Part shown: one piece after another, positions 11,560 to 22,609 of the stretch
How positions within the stretch are numbered: the stretch's first letter is position 1
Layout of the letters: the number at the start of each line of letters is the position of its first letter
Origin: Zhengitettix transpicula
Taxonomy: Eukaryota > Arthropoda > Insecta > Orthoptera > Tetrigidae
DNA length: 64,000 nucleotides
Assembly: GCA_037074705.1 (NCBI GenBank)
Contig: CM073596.1
Location: 59,176,001-59,240,000, forward strand
Direction of reading: 5' to 3'
The notes under the pieces: model-generated
Told to the model about the DNA's origin: nothing
What the model saw: only the letters and a program-made list of their open reading frames with translations
Databases searched by the model: none
Made by a program: the position numbers and the translations under genes

Positions 11560-11640
11560 AACAAAAAACACGAGAAAATGTACTGTGGTGGTGGTGGGGG
11601 GCGGGGGTGAGAAACACCCCCTAGCATAAAGGTGTAAAGA
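11560..11640 (+). repeat. Fragment similar to the 5' part of the 17.5-18.9 kb element
   Basis: CAACAAAAAACACGAGAAAA, then a GTGG-rich stretch and GGGGTGAGAAACACC, resemble 17520-17600. No 3' hairpin follows. Confidence 0.35.
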
Positions 11641-11718
11641 ATTATAATATTGTTTTTTTTAAAAAGAAAAAGCTGATCAATTTATGTTACATTACTGCCG
11701 CGCGCGCCCATGAGACCG

Positions 11719-11744
11719 TGACGTCACGCGAGAGAGTGACGTCA
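11719..11744. promoter_or_regulatory. Pair of perfect CRE palindromes
   Basis: TGACGTCA occurs at 11719-11726 and 11737-11744, with starts 18 bases apart in a CpG-rich island (CGCGCGCCC just upstream). A YY1-type AAGATGGCGACC lies at 11937-11948. The arrangement is promoter-like, but no transcript start or first exon was identified. Confidence 0.35.
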
Positions 11745-11779
11745 CTGCGCAACAACCAAAATAGTAACTTATTTCGTAA

Positions 11780-12995
11780 TGAAGAAAAGCAGATAAAATT
11801 CTCATTTAATAAAAAAGTATAACTTTATCCAGTAATACTCCAGCGTATGATAATAATAATAAAACAATCTGAAATACTTTACGATCCTTGCTGGGAAAAT
11901 ATAAGGTAATTTTTCCGTGCCGTATTAAGTGACTCCAAGATGGCGACCATTTGTTTACATTGTGAGTCAAGCTAAGAACTTAATCTTTCGTAATGTCTGA
12001 TGACTGAGGGACAAAATGGGAGGTCGTGTTGTCACTAAATTTTATACAATTGATTGGACCATGTTCACAAGATGACAGTTGGGAAATAATTCGATGTACG
12101 TTCTTTAATCGTAGTATTTAAAATTATTTTTCTTTGTCACCTACTATAAAAATGCCTTTCATGACACTGTATCAAGTGTATTACGTCAATTGCTTTCCCT
12201 GTATCTTGTTAGTCAATTTCTCATACTTCAATTTTATCACTCTCTTTTATTTACGATATACCACTTAATATTTTCTACTACGTACATTTCTTATGACATT
12301 TTATACTTGAGGGAAGGGGGAGTGAGGGGAGTTTCCCAGTATCGCCGTTAGATAACAGCCACGATAAAATTTCCAGGGAATATATCATGGAAGGTCATGA
12401 ATGCCAATTAGGGAACGAAAATGCCCCCCGAGTGTCAACGAAGCTCAAACACGAGGAAACAACCTCCGAAAAAATTATTTTTGGAAGGACGAAAAAAAAA
12501 GAAAAAAATTATTTTCAATTTCCTTGCAAGTTTAGTGTAAAAAAATCAATTTTACGGATAATACAGAGTTCTTCATAAGTGGAACAGAAGCCTGCTAATT
12601 AGACCGAAAAATCAGGAGTAACTTTCTGACACCGTCAAAAAGAATTCTTAAGTAGATGCATTTTAATAATAATAATAATAATAAATATAGCAAAAATACA
12701 GACAAGATAAGTGATATTACCACACGAATTTCGAAAAACAGAGACTATAATCTAAAGACAGCGGTAGAGAATGACCGCGAAATATTTATTAATAATTTAC
12801 CCCGGGAAAAGCTTACATTCATTAATCTTTACCCTTGTTTTAAATTATATATATATATATTTTTTGTTAAGTACAATTCTTGTTTTTTTTCAACTTTATA
12901 ATGTTAATAATTTATTATTTTCTAGCAATCTTATAATATGACGTCCTCGTCCGAGGACTAATTGAATGTAAAATAATTATTAAATACCTGAATTT
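11780..12995. other. AT-rich stretch, no gene seen
   Basis: Contains an AAT repeat near 12664-12682 and a TA run near 12847-12860. Nothing else is recognised. Confidence 0.5.
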
Positions 12996-12997
12996 TA

Positions 12998-13052
12998 ATA
13001 AGAAAAAATACAGGCAAAATAAGTGATACATAACGTTTCTGGGATCCTTCTA
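12998..13052 (+). repeat. Left-end fragment of the fold-back family
   Basis: AATAAGAAAAAATACAGGCA, then AATAAGTGATA and AACGTTTCTGGGATCCTT. The remainder is lost. Confidence 0.55.
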
Positions 13053-13818
13053 CCTCTTTCTTTCTGTTTTGGTTATTTTCTTTGCTTTTCTTTTTTTACT
13101 TTCTCCGTCTTTTTTTCACTTTTTCTTCCTCGCCTGTCTTACTCCAAGACAATGGAACACCCGAATAATCTAAATAGTAATGTTACCTCACCAATTGTCA
13201 ACATTTTTCAAATCCAGACTTACAATTCCTTAAAATGTAAGATGCAGAGAGAGCTCGTACTCTGTACGTGGCAGACTCAGCGTGGAGTCCATTAAGAAAA
13301 CATCATCGTAATAGTATTAATAGTTTTGACCTTTTCCGCCCGGAGGAAGATTCCATGTTTCTCGCGTGGGGTGTGAGTGTGTGTGTGTGCGTGTGTGCAA
13401 GCGAGTGAGAATAAAAGCTGTGCTTTCAATCACCCGGCGTCGCAGCAGCAATTTCACCCCGGGTGACTTTCGGAGGTCATAACAAAGGGAACTCGTATTT
13501 CTGCCGCGAATTTCCTTTCCTTGTTATTAGATTCTTAGGGGGTCGATACGCCGGAGGCCACCCACCCTATTGGGGCATAGAAGGGGGGGGGGTGAGAGCA
13601 CAATAACAGCAGAGATGGGAGGGGGGGGTTTGGGGATGGGTAGGAATTCACAACGCACTGCTGGTCTCAAGGGTCGTGATCGTTAAAGGAGCTGAAGAAA
13701 ACGTGTAACAATCACAATTAATATTACTCCTTGGTCACTGAGAGAAGTTGATCAGAAACAACACAAAGTGCAACCACATTCACAGTGTTGATGTGCCATG
13801 CCGTCGTCACAGCAATTG
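13053..13818. other. Gene-free stretch
   Basis: T-rich to 13140, GT repeat near 13374-13390, G runs near 13584 and 13620. No exon recognised. Confidence 0.5.
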
Positions 13819-14213
13819 TTTTTTAAGGTAACAGGCTACATGAGGGTAATCCACGTGGTGGCAACTCCACTTTAATAGCATAGGAAGGGATTTGAAAGGG
13901 GGGATGCGGAAGGGTAGAGGAAGGTAGCCAAAGGTTAACGAGGGGGCCCCGGGGTATAATTGAAGGATCCTACCCGGCATTCGCCTAAAAGTAATGCAGG
14001 GAAACCCCCTAGAAAAACCTGAAATCAGGTAGGTCGGGCATTGGCTACTTGTCCCACGCCCTTCCGATAGCGGGAGAAGAGTTTGCTGTGGGGACGCAGC
14101 ATTCCCTTCTCCGTACCTCGACCAGGTTAGGAGGCAGCTGGCAGACTGTTCCAAGGGGAACAAATAACAAGTCTTACCGTATGCCCCAAGGTCTGTGACC
14201 CCAGAACATGCTA
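13819..14213 (-). mobile_element. SINE-like element, copy 2
   Basis: Minus-oriented copy from the A-rich end (TTTTTTAAGGTAACAGGCTA in plus) to the CCCCAAGGTCTGTGACCCC region near its 5' part. The 5' quarter is missing. Confidence 0.75.
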
Positions 14214-14259
14214 TTAAATCATGTGGATTACCCTCATGAAGTCTAATACCCTAAAAAAA
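14214..14259 (+). mobile_element. SINE-like 3'-end fragment in opposite orientation
   Basis: ATCATGTGGATTACCCTCAT, then a modified end and ACCCTAAAAAAAA, are the plus-strand tail of the same family. It abuts copy 2 and makes an inverted pair about 40 bases upstream of the exon at 14302. This close, it could contribute to the splice-acceptor region. Confidence 0.6.
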
Positions 14260-14301
14260 ATATTTATTTTGTGTTTATTTTTGTCCTTGTTTCTGTTACA
14301 G

Positions 14302-14436
14302 AAGAGACCGTGAAAGAGTTCAACACCTTTTGTTACAAGAGACTGGTTAAAACAAATGCCAATGTTGAAAGTCTTCGGAGTGGAAACGTCAAACAACCCC
14401 CCCTGCTCATCACCAGAGGGATTGTGTCCAGATATG
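14302..14436 (+). CDS. Internal coding exon, unknown protein
   Basis: The acceptor has a long T-rich tract (TTTTTGTCCTTGTTTCTG then TTACAG, ending 14301) and the donor is G|GTAAGT at 14437, close to consensus at both ends. The single open frame enters with two bases and leaves with one, so the exon is symmetric (phase 1-1) and 135 bases long. The peptide reads EETVKEFNTFCYKRLVKTN, then ANVESLRSGNVKQPPLLI and TRGIVSRY. Composition is normal for a soluble protein and there is no repeat match. I do not recognise the family. Its donor phase fits the acceptor at 23776; joining them gives RYGPEVVMKI across the junction. SINE-like copies bracket it. Confidence 0.6.
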
Positions 14437-14926
14437 GTAAGTCCTCTTCTGATTTCTCTTCATTCAGCTTTTCAGGATCGTCCAAAGAGACGCCAAGATG
14501 CAACCCTGACCAAGTGACTCCCTAAATCTCTTATAGTCTGCCAATATAACCCAGTCGTGTTGGTCGCTGCAAGCCCATACGGAAAAATTAAATGCCAGCA
14601 CATTATTATCTATTCTACGATTGTTCCATAAGTTGGTTCCACTCGAAACGATAAAACATGATAGTGGTGTAATGAAATTACACGCACACACGACGACGCG
14701 TTCGTAAACAAACAAGATAACGGAGCAAAAAAATAATAATTTGATATGAGTTCTGTACAGACACTGTCAAGTAGAAAACTCGTAAGTTCATCGCGGAAAA
14801 GCTGTTTTTTAATTTTTAGGTTACATGATAACTGGTGTAGTAAACAGGAAATAAATCATCAGTTAATTTTTTTTTATTAAGGCTTGCTTATTTATACGAG
14901 CGTCAAACGAGGTAAGGAACAAGGTG
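14437..14926 (+). other. Probable intron sequence
   Basis: Follows the GTAAGT donor. AT-rich with no repeat recognised until the SINE-like copy at 14927. Confidence 0.4.
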
Positions 14927-15625
14927 AAGCTTTGGGGGATGTCTTCTCCTCTCTCTCTCTCTCTCTCCGTTATTCAACAAGCCGAGGGACCTCGGCCTGG
15001 TTTGAGAGGTGTATGTTCCTGGAGTCGCAGGCCTTGGGCATACGGTAAGAATTGTCCGCTGTTCCCGTTGGAACAGTCGGCCAGCTGCCTCCTAAACTGG
15101 TCGAGGTACGGAGAAGGGAACGCTGCTGTTCCTGAGGTCGCAGGCCTTGGGCATACGGTAACAGTTGTCCTGTGTTCCCATTGGAACAGTCGACCAGCTG
15201 TCTCCTAAACTGGTCGAGGTACGGAGAGGGGAAAGCTGCTGTTCCTGAGGTCGCAGTCCTTGGGCATACGGTAAGAATTGTCCGCTGTTCCCATTGGAAC
15301 AGTCGGCCAGCTGCCTTCTAAACTGGCCGAGGTACGGAGAAGAGAACGCTGTAGTTCCCCACAGAAAACCCCCTCTTCCGCCATCCAGGGAAGGGTGTGG
15401 GACAAGTACCCAATGCCCGACCTACCTAATGCAGATTTTTTCTAGTGTTTTTCCTGCATCACTTTTAGGCGAATTGCCGGGTAGAATCCTTAAACTATAG
15501 CCCTGGGGCCCTAGTTAACCCTTGGTTACCTTCCTCTACCCTTCCGCATCCCTTTCTTTCACTCCTTTTCCCACGCTATAAGAGGGGAGTTGCCACTATG
15601 TGGATCACCCTCATGTAGGCTGTTC
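14927..15625 (+). mobile_element. SINE-like element, copy 3, internally expanded
   Basis: Plus-oriented, ending GTAGGCTGTTC plus a T/A tract. It is about 200 bases longer than other copies because its GTTCCTG...GGAACGCTGCT segment is present three times (15015-15353). Confidence 0.75.
15015..15353 (+). repeat. 113-bp triplication inside SINE-like copy 3
   Basis: GTTCCTG begins at 15015, 15128 and 15241. Each unit runs through TTGGGCATACGGTAA, TTGGAACAGTCG, CCAGCTG and GAGGTACGGAG. Small differences show that it is an old-enough tandem duplication to have diverged. Confidence 0.85.
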
Positions 15626-15739
15626 TTTTTTTTTTTTTTTTAAAAAAAAAGGAGGTAATGAATCTTAATATAACACCAAGGTTTATTAGAATATTATATA
15701 AATGCAAACATCAGGCCTGAGGCCATGTTATGTTACTTT

Positions 15740-15960
15740 TAATAATATAGGGAAAATAATGTCGACCGGACCGGGGATCGAACCCATGGCGGTGTTGTAG
15801 AAAAAAAAGTTGACTTGTAAATTGAAGGTGAGTCGAACTGAGGAATGTCGACCCATCGGATCGGGAGTCGACAAGGGTAGCTTAGTTGGTTACAGCGGAA
15901 GGGTCCAGGGGGTTTTATTCGCGGTCCGGGCGACATTTTTCCACCGCGATGATTAAAAAT
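15740..15960. mobile_element. tRNA-derived SINE-like segment(s)
   Basis: Plus strand GGTAGCTTAGTTGGTTACAG at about 15876 is a good pol III A box with tRNA D-arm shape. About 35 bases on, ATTCGCGGTCC is a degenerate B box. On the minus strand GGGTTCGATCCCC (about 15773-15785) is a strong B box without an A box at the right distance. GTCGAC with GGACCGGGGATC/GGATCGGGAGTC repeats in both halves. No intact tRNA cloverleaf can be drawn, so these are SINE relics. Confidence 0.4.
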
Positions 15961-17509
15961 AAAGAAATATATAGGTCAATTCTCTTACCATTCCTAAGTA
16001 GGATTGTTATTGAAGAAAGACCCACCCCGTCGGTAATTTTCCAACTCACCTGGAAAGGAAAAGAATAAACACGTTAAATAATACAACATGATAATACATA
16101 CATTAAAAACTTATTTTTTAAAAAACAACAATCAGTCGCTAATAATTCGAAGAAATTGTTGATATATTAAAAATATGGAATACATAAAAAAATACCCCCA
16201 TTGTTAGTTACATCTTCAATTCAAACTTCAATATTGAAACATATTATTTTAATAGTTTTGATCATTATTTGGCATCATTATATTGAACCATACACGTATT
16301 ATTATTATTATTATTACCACCACCACTGTTCTATTGTTTTTTTTAAAGAAATACACCGTTTTCTAATGTTTTGTCGCATCGTGTACAACCGTCTTCTGTT
16401 TCTTCGATGTCGTTTGTTTGCGAGTCGACAATTGAAAAACAAAAAAAAAAAAACAGATAATTTTTCAGTTAACTTTTTGTTTTGAAACAAACTGCTTCTG
16501 CGTTTGAGGGCGGATTTACAGACTCAACGAAGAAACAGTTATTGGAAAAAAGAAACAAAAAATGTTGATTAATGTTATTTATAAAATTGGGGGGAAAAAA
16601 ACAGGTTTTTTTTGGAATGCAGTAAGGAATAGAAATTATGGTATAATAAACGGATAATGATACAATTTAAATATTCGGGAATATAAATTAAAATAAGTTG
16701 CATTTAAGGATTATAAGCATAAAATTGAACGATTACTGAATGGGGCATAGTTGGGTTTACTAGATGGCAAAAAATTACAAGAGGCAAGGAGGGGTAGGTG
16801 GGGGGGATGTTGTGGGGTAGACATCAACTAGAATATAAACGAGAAATTATGGAGGATGTGTCGTGTGGGGGGGGGGAGGAGGAGGGGGAGGAATAAAAAA
16901 AATAAACCATTCCTAGATGAGACGGTAACTGAGAGTAGGAGAGTAGATGGAGAATAGCCTCCATTCACAAACGAAGAAAGGACGGTCATTAAAACGCGGT
17001 TATACTTGTGTGTGTGTGTGTATTTCCCCCCTCCCCCCCCACCCTCTTTTTCTATTCAAGCTCATGTCTTCACATGAAATTAAGTTTTCAGGCGTTGCTG
17101 TGGGTCAACACGCTATTATTATTATTATTATTATTAAAGTGTCCGCCATGTATAAAGTTTTTATAATGACTTGCCTTCGTTTAGATATTTGTTACTAATT
17201 ACTCAAATGACGTTCCGTAAATAATCTACAAAGGTGGTCGTTTCCTTCATAAGTAATCCGTTTCAGTCTTATCCTCGCATTCAGCAGCTGCAGTCTCCTG
17301 TTCCTTTGTTTTCCCATCATGCACTTCATTTGATTTATATTGAATATTGAAGTTGGTCAATACAGACTTTTTTTCCGCCCCCAAGATGAAAAATAAATAG
17401 TTACCGTTTTAAATTATTTAAAATCAACAGCTTTACAGGTTCTATTATTTTCAGTCTTGTTTATAATAAAAAAATAATGAATGTAATTCCGTTAATTTCT
17501 ATACAAATT
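15961..17509. other. Gene-free, AT-rich stretch
   Basis: ATT/ATC repeats near 16300, poly-A near 16440, G runs near 16790-16890, GT repeat near 17008 and (ATT)n near 17114-17136. No exon found. Confidence 0.5.
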
Positions 17510-18915
17510 TAAATGTGTGCAACAAAAATTGGTACACATATTCTTCAAAACACGAGAAACGGTACTGCGCGGGGTGAGACACGTCCACCATCCCCCTGGA
17601 GCGAGAGGGGAGGGGGTGGAAATTTTAAAACATTCTAAAACGGCCGATATTTGATAGGAAATTTTTTTTTTCTCTCGGGGTCAAAGATATTGATGTTATG
17701 TGTGCATAATTACAATCCTTTATGGCATGGGAAAGGGGCACGGTTAAGGGTGGTGGTGGTGGAAAGGCGTTGAAAGACAATAACCGCGAATAAAACCGAG
17801 ATTAGAGTCAAATCCGGGGGGGTTGTGGATGTCGCTGAGTTTAATTATGACATTCAACTTGCATTTAACCTCCAGCTGTGGGGGGGGTGGACATTTTTTT
17901 AAAAACTGCAACACGGCAGATTCTTTGCGTTAAATAATGCTTTTTGAGGGTTACTTAGTTTGATAGTATTTCTATCGATGTTGTTGGTGTATAAATTAAA
18001 CCCCTTCCGTAATTGTAGAGGAGCACACTTAGGGGTAGGGGTGTTACGTAAAAATAACGCAAAATCAACGAGTTTGGAGTCAAATCCTGGGTTATGGATG
18101 TCGCCGAGTTTAATTATGACATTCAATTTGCATTTAACCCCCAGCTGCGGGCGTGGAAATTTTTTTCCGCGGCAGATATTTGCGTTGAATAATTTTTTTT
18201 GACGGTTACTTAGTTTGATAGTATTTCTATTGATGTTGTTTGAGTATAAATGAAACCCCTTCCGTAATGAGGAGCACGCTTAGGGGTGGGTTTGAAGGGG
18301 GTGTCCATAAAAATAAAAAGCAACCGAGTTTGGAGTCAAATCCGGGGTTATGGATGCCGCTGAGTTTAATTATGACGTTCAACTTGCATTTAACCCCCAG
18401 CTGCGGGCGTGGAGATTTGTCCACGGCAGATATTTGCGTTGAATAATTTTTTTTTGACGGTTATTTAGTTTGGTAGCATGTCTATTGATGTTGTTTGTGT
18501 ATAAATTAAACCCCATCTGTAATGGGAGAGGAGCACGCTTAGGGGTGGGTGTGGTCCGGGTGTGTTACATAAAAATAACGCAAAACCAACCGAGTTTGGA
18601 GTCAAATCCGGGGTTATGGATGTCGCTGAGTTTAATTATGACATTCAATTTGCATTTAACCCCCAGCTGCGGGGGTGGAAATTTTTCCACGGCAGATACT
18701 TGCGTTGAATAATTGTTTTTGATGGTTACCTAGTTTGACAGTATTTGTATTGATGTTGTTTGAGTATAAATTAAACACCTTCCGTAATGGGAGAGGAGCA
18801 CACTTAAGGGTCGGGGTGTTACATGAAAATAACGCAAAAGCAACGGCGTTGGTCAAATAGGGGGGGGGGGGTTATGGATTCATGACAATCCGGGCAACGC
18901 CGGGCACTCAGCCAG
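17510..18915 (+). mobile_element. Helitron-like non-autonomous element with internal array
   Basis: Starts somewhere near GTGTGCAACAAAAATTGGTA (17513) and ends in the hairpin CCGGGCAACGCCGGGCACTC, followed by AGCCAGT. The 3' hairpin with a short CTAG-like end and no terminal inverted repeats is the Helitron pattern. Its terminal base pattern (CCAG for CTAG) is degenerate. The middle is occupied by a 265-bp tandem array, and no helicase is encoded. It could be a HINE-type element. Confidence 0.5.
17780..18870 (+). repeat. Tandem array, about 265-bp unit x4
   Basis: GAGTTTAATTATGAC recurs at 17837, 18106, 18362 and 18628 (spacing 269, 256, 266). Units share ATGGATGTCGC, GCATTTAACCCCCAGCTG, a poly-T, ACGGTTACTTAGTTTG, TTGATGTTG and GAGGAGCAC...TTAGGGGT. 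A fifth partial unit merges into the 3' hairpin. Confidence 0.88.
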
Positions 18916-18918
18916 TTG

Positions 18919-19152
18919 TTAATAAAACCAATTCAGTCTAGCTGAGAAAGTCCCCTTTCCGCAAGTGGAGTGTTTGCTCGTTGAATGAGAGCGCCACGAC
19001 CTAATAATAAGGCCGTGAGAAACGAAGCTGCACTCTGCACACGTATGAATTATGCACGTGTCACCTGAGAAACATGATACACTTGTTCTCCAACGCAGGA
19101 CTTGAAACATTCCACATTCTCTCAGGCGGAAGCCACAGATAGACTTCATCAT
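18919..19152 (-). pseudogene. Possible decayed C2H2 zinc-finger fragment
   Basis: The minus-strand frame includes CAECSFVSHGLIIRSW, then RSHSTSKHSTCGKGTFSARL. This resembles zinc-finger spacing (Cys-X2-Cys, hydrophobics, His) with an interrupted next finger (CGK..TFSARLN), but key Cys/His residues and the linker are disrupted. The frame stops just before the Helitron-like end. It may be capture of a host gene fragment or chance; no other finger was found upstream. Confidence 0.25.
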
Positions 19153-19389
19153 GCTTCACATCTCCCCTTATACCCGTATAAAACCTACTAAGAGGAAAGG
19201 GTGAACGACACAGCCATCCGACTACACCATCGATTAAACGGATCGACGATCACATCATGAAAATAAAATAAAATCAATTAAGTTCAATTGGGATCCAACT
19301 TGCGGTCTGGATCACAGCTTCATTAACGCACTGAGTCAATTAATTGATATTTCATTAAATAAAAATTTTAATGTTTTTAATTTAACGTC

Positions 19390-19715
19390 TGGTTTCTTTT
19401 TTTTTCGAATTAATAAAACAATTGATGACCCCAAACAGACACTTTTTATTTTTTATTTATATTCTGAAGACGTTTCGGTACCTTTTTTTTCCCCCGTATC
19501 TTCTTCAGGTATTCAAACGATTAACAAGTTATTAAAAAGTCACACACACAATTTTGAAAGAGGGTACTTTTAGTTTACTTTGTATAATTTCACTGTAACT
19601 CTAATCATCTGTCAATACCTCCCTTGTAGGAAAATACCTGAAGATGATACGTAAAGTTATCGAAACGTCGTTACAATATAAATAAGGTCATCAATTGTTT
19701 TCTTAAATAAAATTT
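19390..19715. mobile_element. Inverted-repeat element with paired hammerhead-like cores
   Basis: Left edge TTAATAAAACAATTGATGAC and right edge GTCATCAATTGTTTTCTTAA are inverse. Inside, a minus-strand core (CTGAAGAAGATAC...GGTACCGAAACGTC, 19470-19512) faces a plus-strand core (CTGAAGATGATACG...TTATCGAAACGTCG, 19637-19672). No coding capacity. Confidence 0.65.
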
Positions 19716-21239
19716 TATTTTCCTGCCACCTGCCACCTGATTAAAATACTCGTGTCCCGTTTGGTTTCCCGAAATATATTATAACTGACATTTCTATCGA
19801 GTTGCACGTAGAATTATTATATTAAGAAGAAGGAGAAGAAGTGATCAACCTTGACGATAGATTTTAAACGCTGCAGGTTTTTTTAAAAATATTAATTACT
19901 CCAACTAGAAATTAAATGTTATCTTTTAGGAGTAAAATCATCTGTAGGAGCAAAGAGAAGACAGACGCACACACGTCGCAGATGAAAGTCCCGTTACTAC
20001 GGCAACGAGAATATAAATAGTAGTAATATCTGTGACTTCGTCGCTTTTACTCCGTGATTAGAAAACAAATAAAATGTTTCATATTAGTAGCGCTTCATTG
20101 AATATTAAAACGTGCATCGGTCGGTCGTTTGTAGGATTTTTAATTATTTTTACAAGTTTTTGTTTAATTTACGTAACTTGAGGAATAATTGTTTTTTTTG
20201 TAAGGTTTTTTTCCTCTTTACACGTGATATTGAAAACAGAATTAACAAAATTCGAGAACGAGATTGTTCCTCTTTTAAGACATTGTCACGTAAAGGCCAT
20301 CAGGATAACTAGTTTTCTTCCTCTCCTCCTCTCCTCTCCTCGCCTCTTCCCGTCACCATCCTCGGATCACGCGGTTATGTAACGCTGCAGAGAAAGTGTC
20401 CATGGCGATGAAAGCTCCAGTAGCATTGCACACTTACGCAACCCCCCCGCAGACACATGTGAAGTCTGAATCACACATGCAACCTCGGATGGAGGGAAAA
20501 CCCTCGGCAAACACCACAGTAACACTTTCTACTTTCCAATAATAATAAAAAAATTATAGTCCTTAATGACCCTTATTCGCAGACTAGGTGGAGGTTATTC
20601 GTCAAATATCGAGGAATTGTTGTTATACTGGAGAGGTTAGCCGAGAGTGGATCATTTATATTCCTTAAATTCTGGCACCAATCCGAAAAGGAAATTTAGA
20701 GAACGTGTCTCGTTAAATTATTTATCCTCTATTTGTAATGTTTAATAAAAAAAATGTTTACGATTAAACAGTTACAACCAGTATTAAACAAAAAACAAGA
20801 GCAGCAGAGGCAACCTAAATATATATATATATATTTTTAATAAGCGACGAAAATACATAAATATAATTTACCCGTCGTGCATGAGGATTTTGTCGCAGTG
20901 TTTATTGAAGAAATTATACTCGCCCTATTCAGCAGAAAAGTGACCTACTGAAGGACGAAAAAAAATTAATTGCACCTAATAAAGTAGAATGTTGTCATCT
21001 GGAGCAGAGTTGCGTCAGAAACATCGACATTAAGAAAGTAAGGGGTTTTTTAAGAAAAAAAAAGTGGTTGTGGTGATGGACAAGATTTAGGGGGGGGGGA
21101 AATAAAAGTGGATAGATACGGTTAAAAATAAATAGGTTCTAAGAAGATTAAATGACTACAGTTTTTAAGAAGAAGACAAGCTAGACCCCGGACACATTGC
21201 TAAGGAGAAACTGTTTAATGCACTGACATCGTCGAAGGA
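19716..21239. other. Gene-free stretch
   Basis: Contains GTTACTACGGCAAC near 19993 (RFX X-box-like), TCCTC repeats near 20320-20345 and a TA run near 20819-20834. No exon is supported. Confidence 0.45.
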
Positions 21240-21339
21240 CACGTGGTTGGAGTTCCTCAGGTCGTGAAGGAGAAGAAGAAGAAGAAGAAGAGTGCAGCTG
21301 CTAGACGACTTGCTATTGAGGGGGGGGGGAGAAGAGAAT

Positions 21340-21875
21340 TTACAGACCCAAGTCCAAGGAATACAACCGAGATTATTAGAGAGTCAAATGCAGGGTTATG
21401 GATGTCGCTGAGTTTAATTATGACACATTCAACTGGACATTTTTTAAACATGGAATCGAAGTAGGTATTTGCAGAGTGAGAATTATTGACGGTAATATTT
21501 CTACGACTTCGTTTGTGTATAACGCGAAAACAACCGACAATCGAGGCGGGGTGGGTTATGGATGTCGCTGAATTTATTTATGACGTCCTGGATAAACGCG
21601 TGGTGGGTTTGAAATGTTCAAAAACGTTAAACATGTCGATATAAGTATTATGCGGTGGGTCAGTGACACTCATAATGTTTTTTTTTTCATATATTCTACA
21701 TGTGTGTAATTACAACCCTTATCGGCTATTATGGGAAGAGAGAACTATGAAGGGGTAGGGTGGAAGTTGCAACACAGAAAATAAAAATAACGCAAAAGCT
21801 ACACAAGATTTGAGTTAAATCGAGGGTTATGGATAAATGACAAACCCCGGGCAACGCCGGGCACCCAGCTATAGT
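21340..21875 (+). mobile_element. Helitron-like element, shorter relative of 17.5-18.9 kb
   Basis: Contains two decayed units (GTTATGGATGTCGCTGAGTT near 21393 and a second near 21556). It ends with CCCCGGGCAACGCCGGGCAC, then CCAGCTATAG. The shared interior and hairpin make it the same family as the element at 17510-18915. Confidence 0.5.
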
Positions 21876-21879
21876 CTTA

Positions 21880-22423
21880 AATAAAATAGCGTCTTATAAA
21901 CGGAAATAATACTGGCTACAATATACCGTTTTGAAGAATATTTAAATCAATTTTGTAGAAGAAAAGTGTTGGTATTACAGGACAAAGGACACACGAGGAT
22001 ACCCAGAAACCTTATGACGGTGAATACTCGGGAAAAAAAAAGATCAGTATAAGGAAAGTGGCGATCCCGGAACGTCGGCGACGGTGGAGCCATTCCTCGT
22101 AGAAGGTACTCAACATCTGTCTGGGGGGGGGAATGTCAAAGTGTTGTTGAGAAAGAGGACAGAGGGGCAGAGTGAGTTCTTAGATGACGCAACCTTGTGT
22201 TGGGGGGGCGGCGGGGGGATGCTGACGGGATCGTCTTTCGCTTCGTTGAGGGGACGGATGTGGTCGTCTAAAAGCGTCCACGACGTCCTCTCGTTACTGC
22301 ATTACAGAGGAGGGCTTCGTGCATATTCATCAGCTGTGAGATGCTCATAATTAAAGCCGTCTGCTGCAACTCCTCCACCTCGACGACCAGATGGCTATTT
22401 CTGTATAAGGAGCGCTCTGCTCT

Positions 22424-22486
<63 letters not shown>

Positions 22487-22600
22487 CTCTCCAGGAAAGG
22501 ACTACGGCTAGTTACAAGGGACAATAATCAGTAATACCACGAGGAATGTTTTTAAATTTACGAAATATACGACATACATGATAAATAAGATCATAGAAGA
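21880..22600. other. Gene-free stretch
   Basis: G runs near 22122 and 22202 and a long CT repeat at 22435-22483; no exon recognised. Confidence 0.5.
22435..22483. repeat. (CT)n microsatellite, about 49 bp
   Basis: Uninterrupted CT. Confidence 0.97.
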
Positions 22601-22609
22601 ATATAAAAA

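Noticed and set aside
15876..15935. tRNA gene
   Set aside because: A- and B-box-like sequences are present but acceptor and anticodon stems do not pair; better as a tRNA-derived SINE relic.
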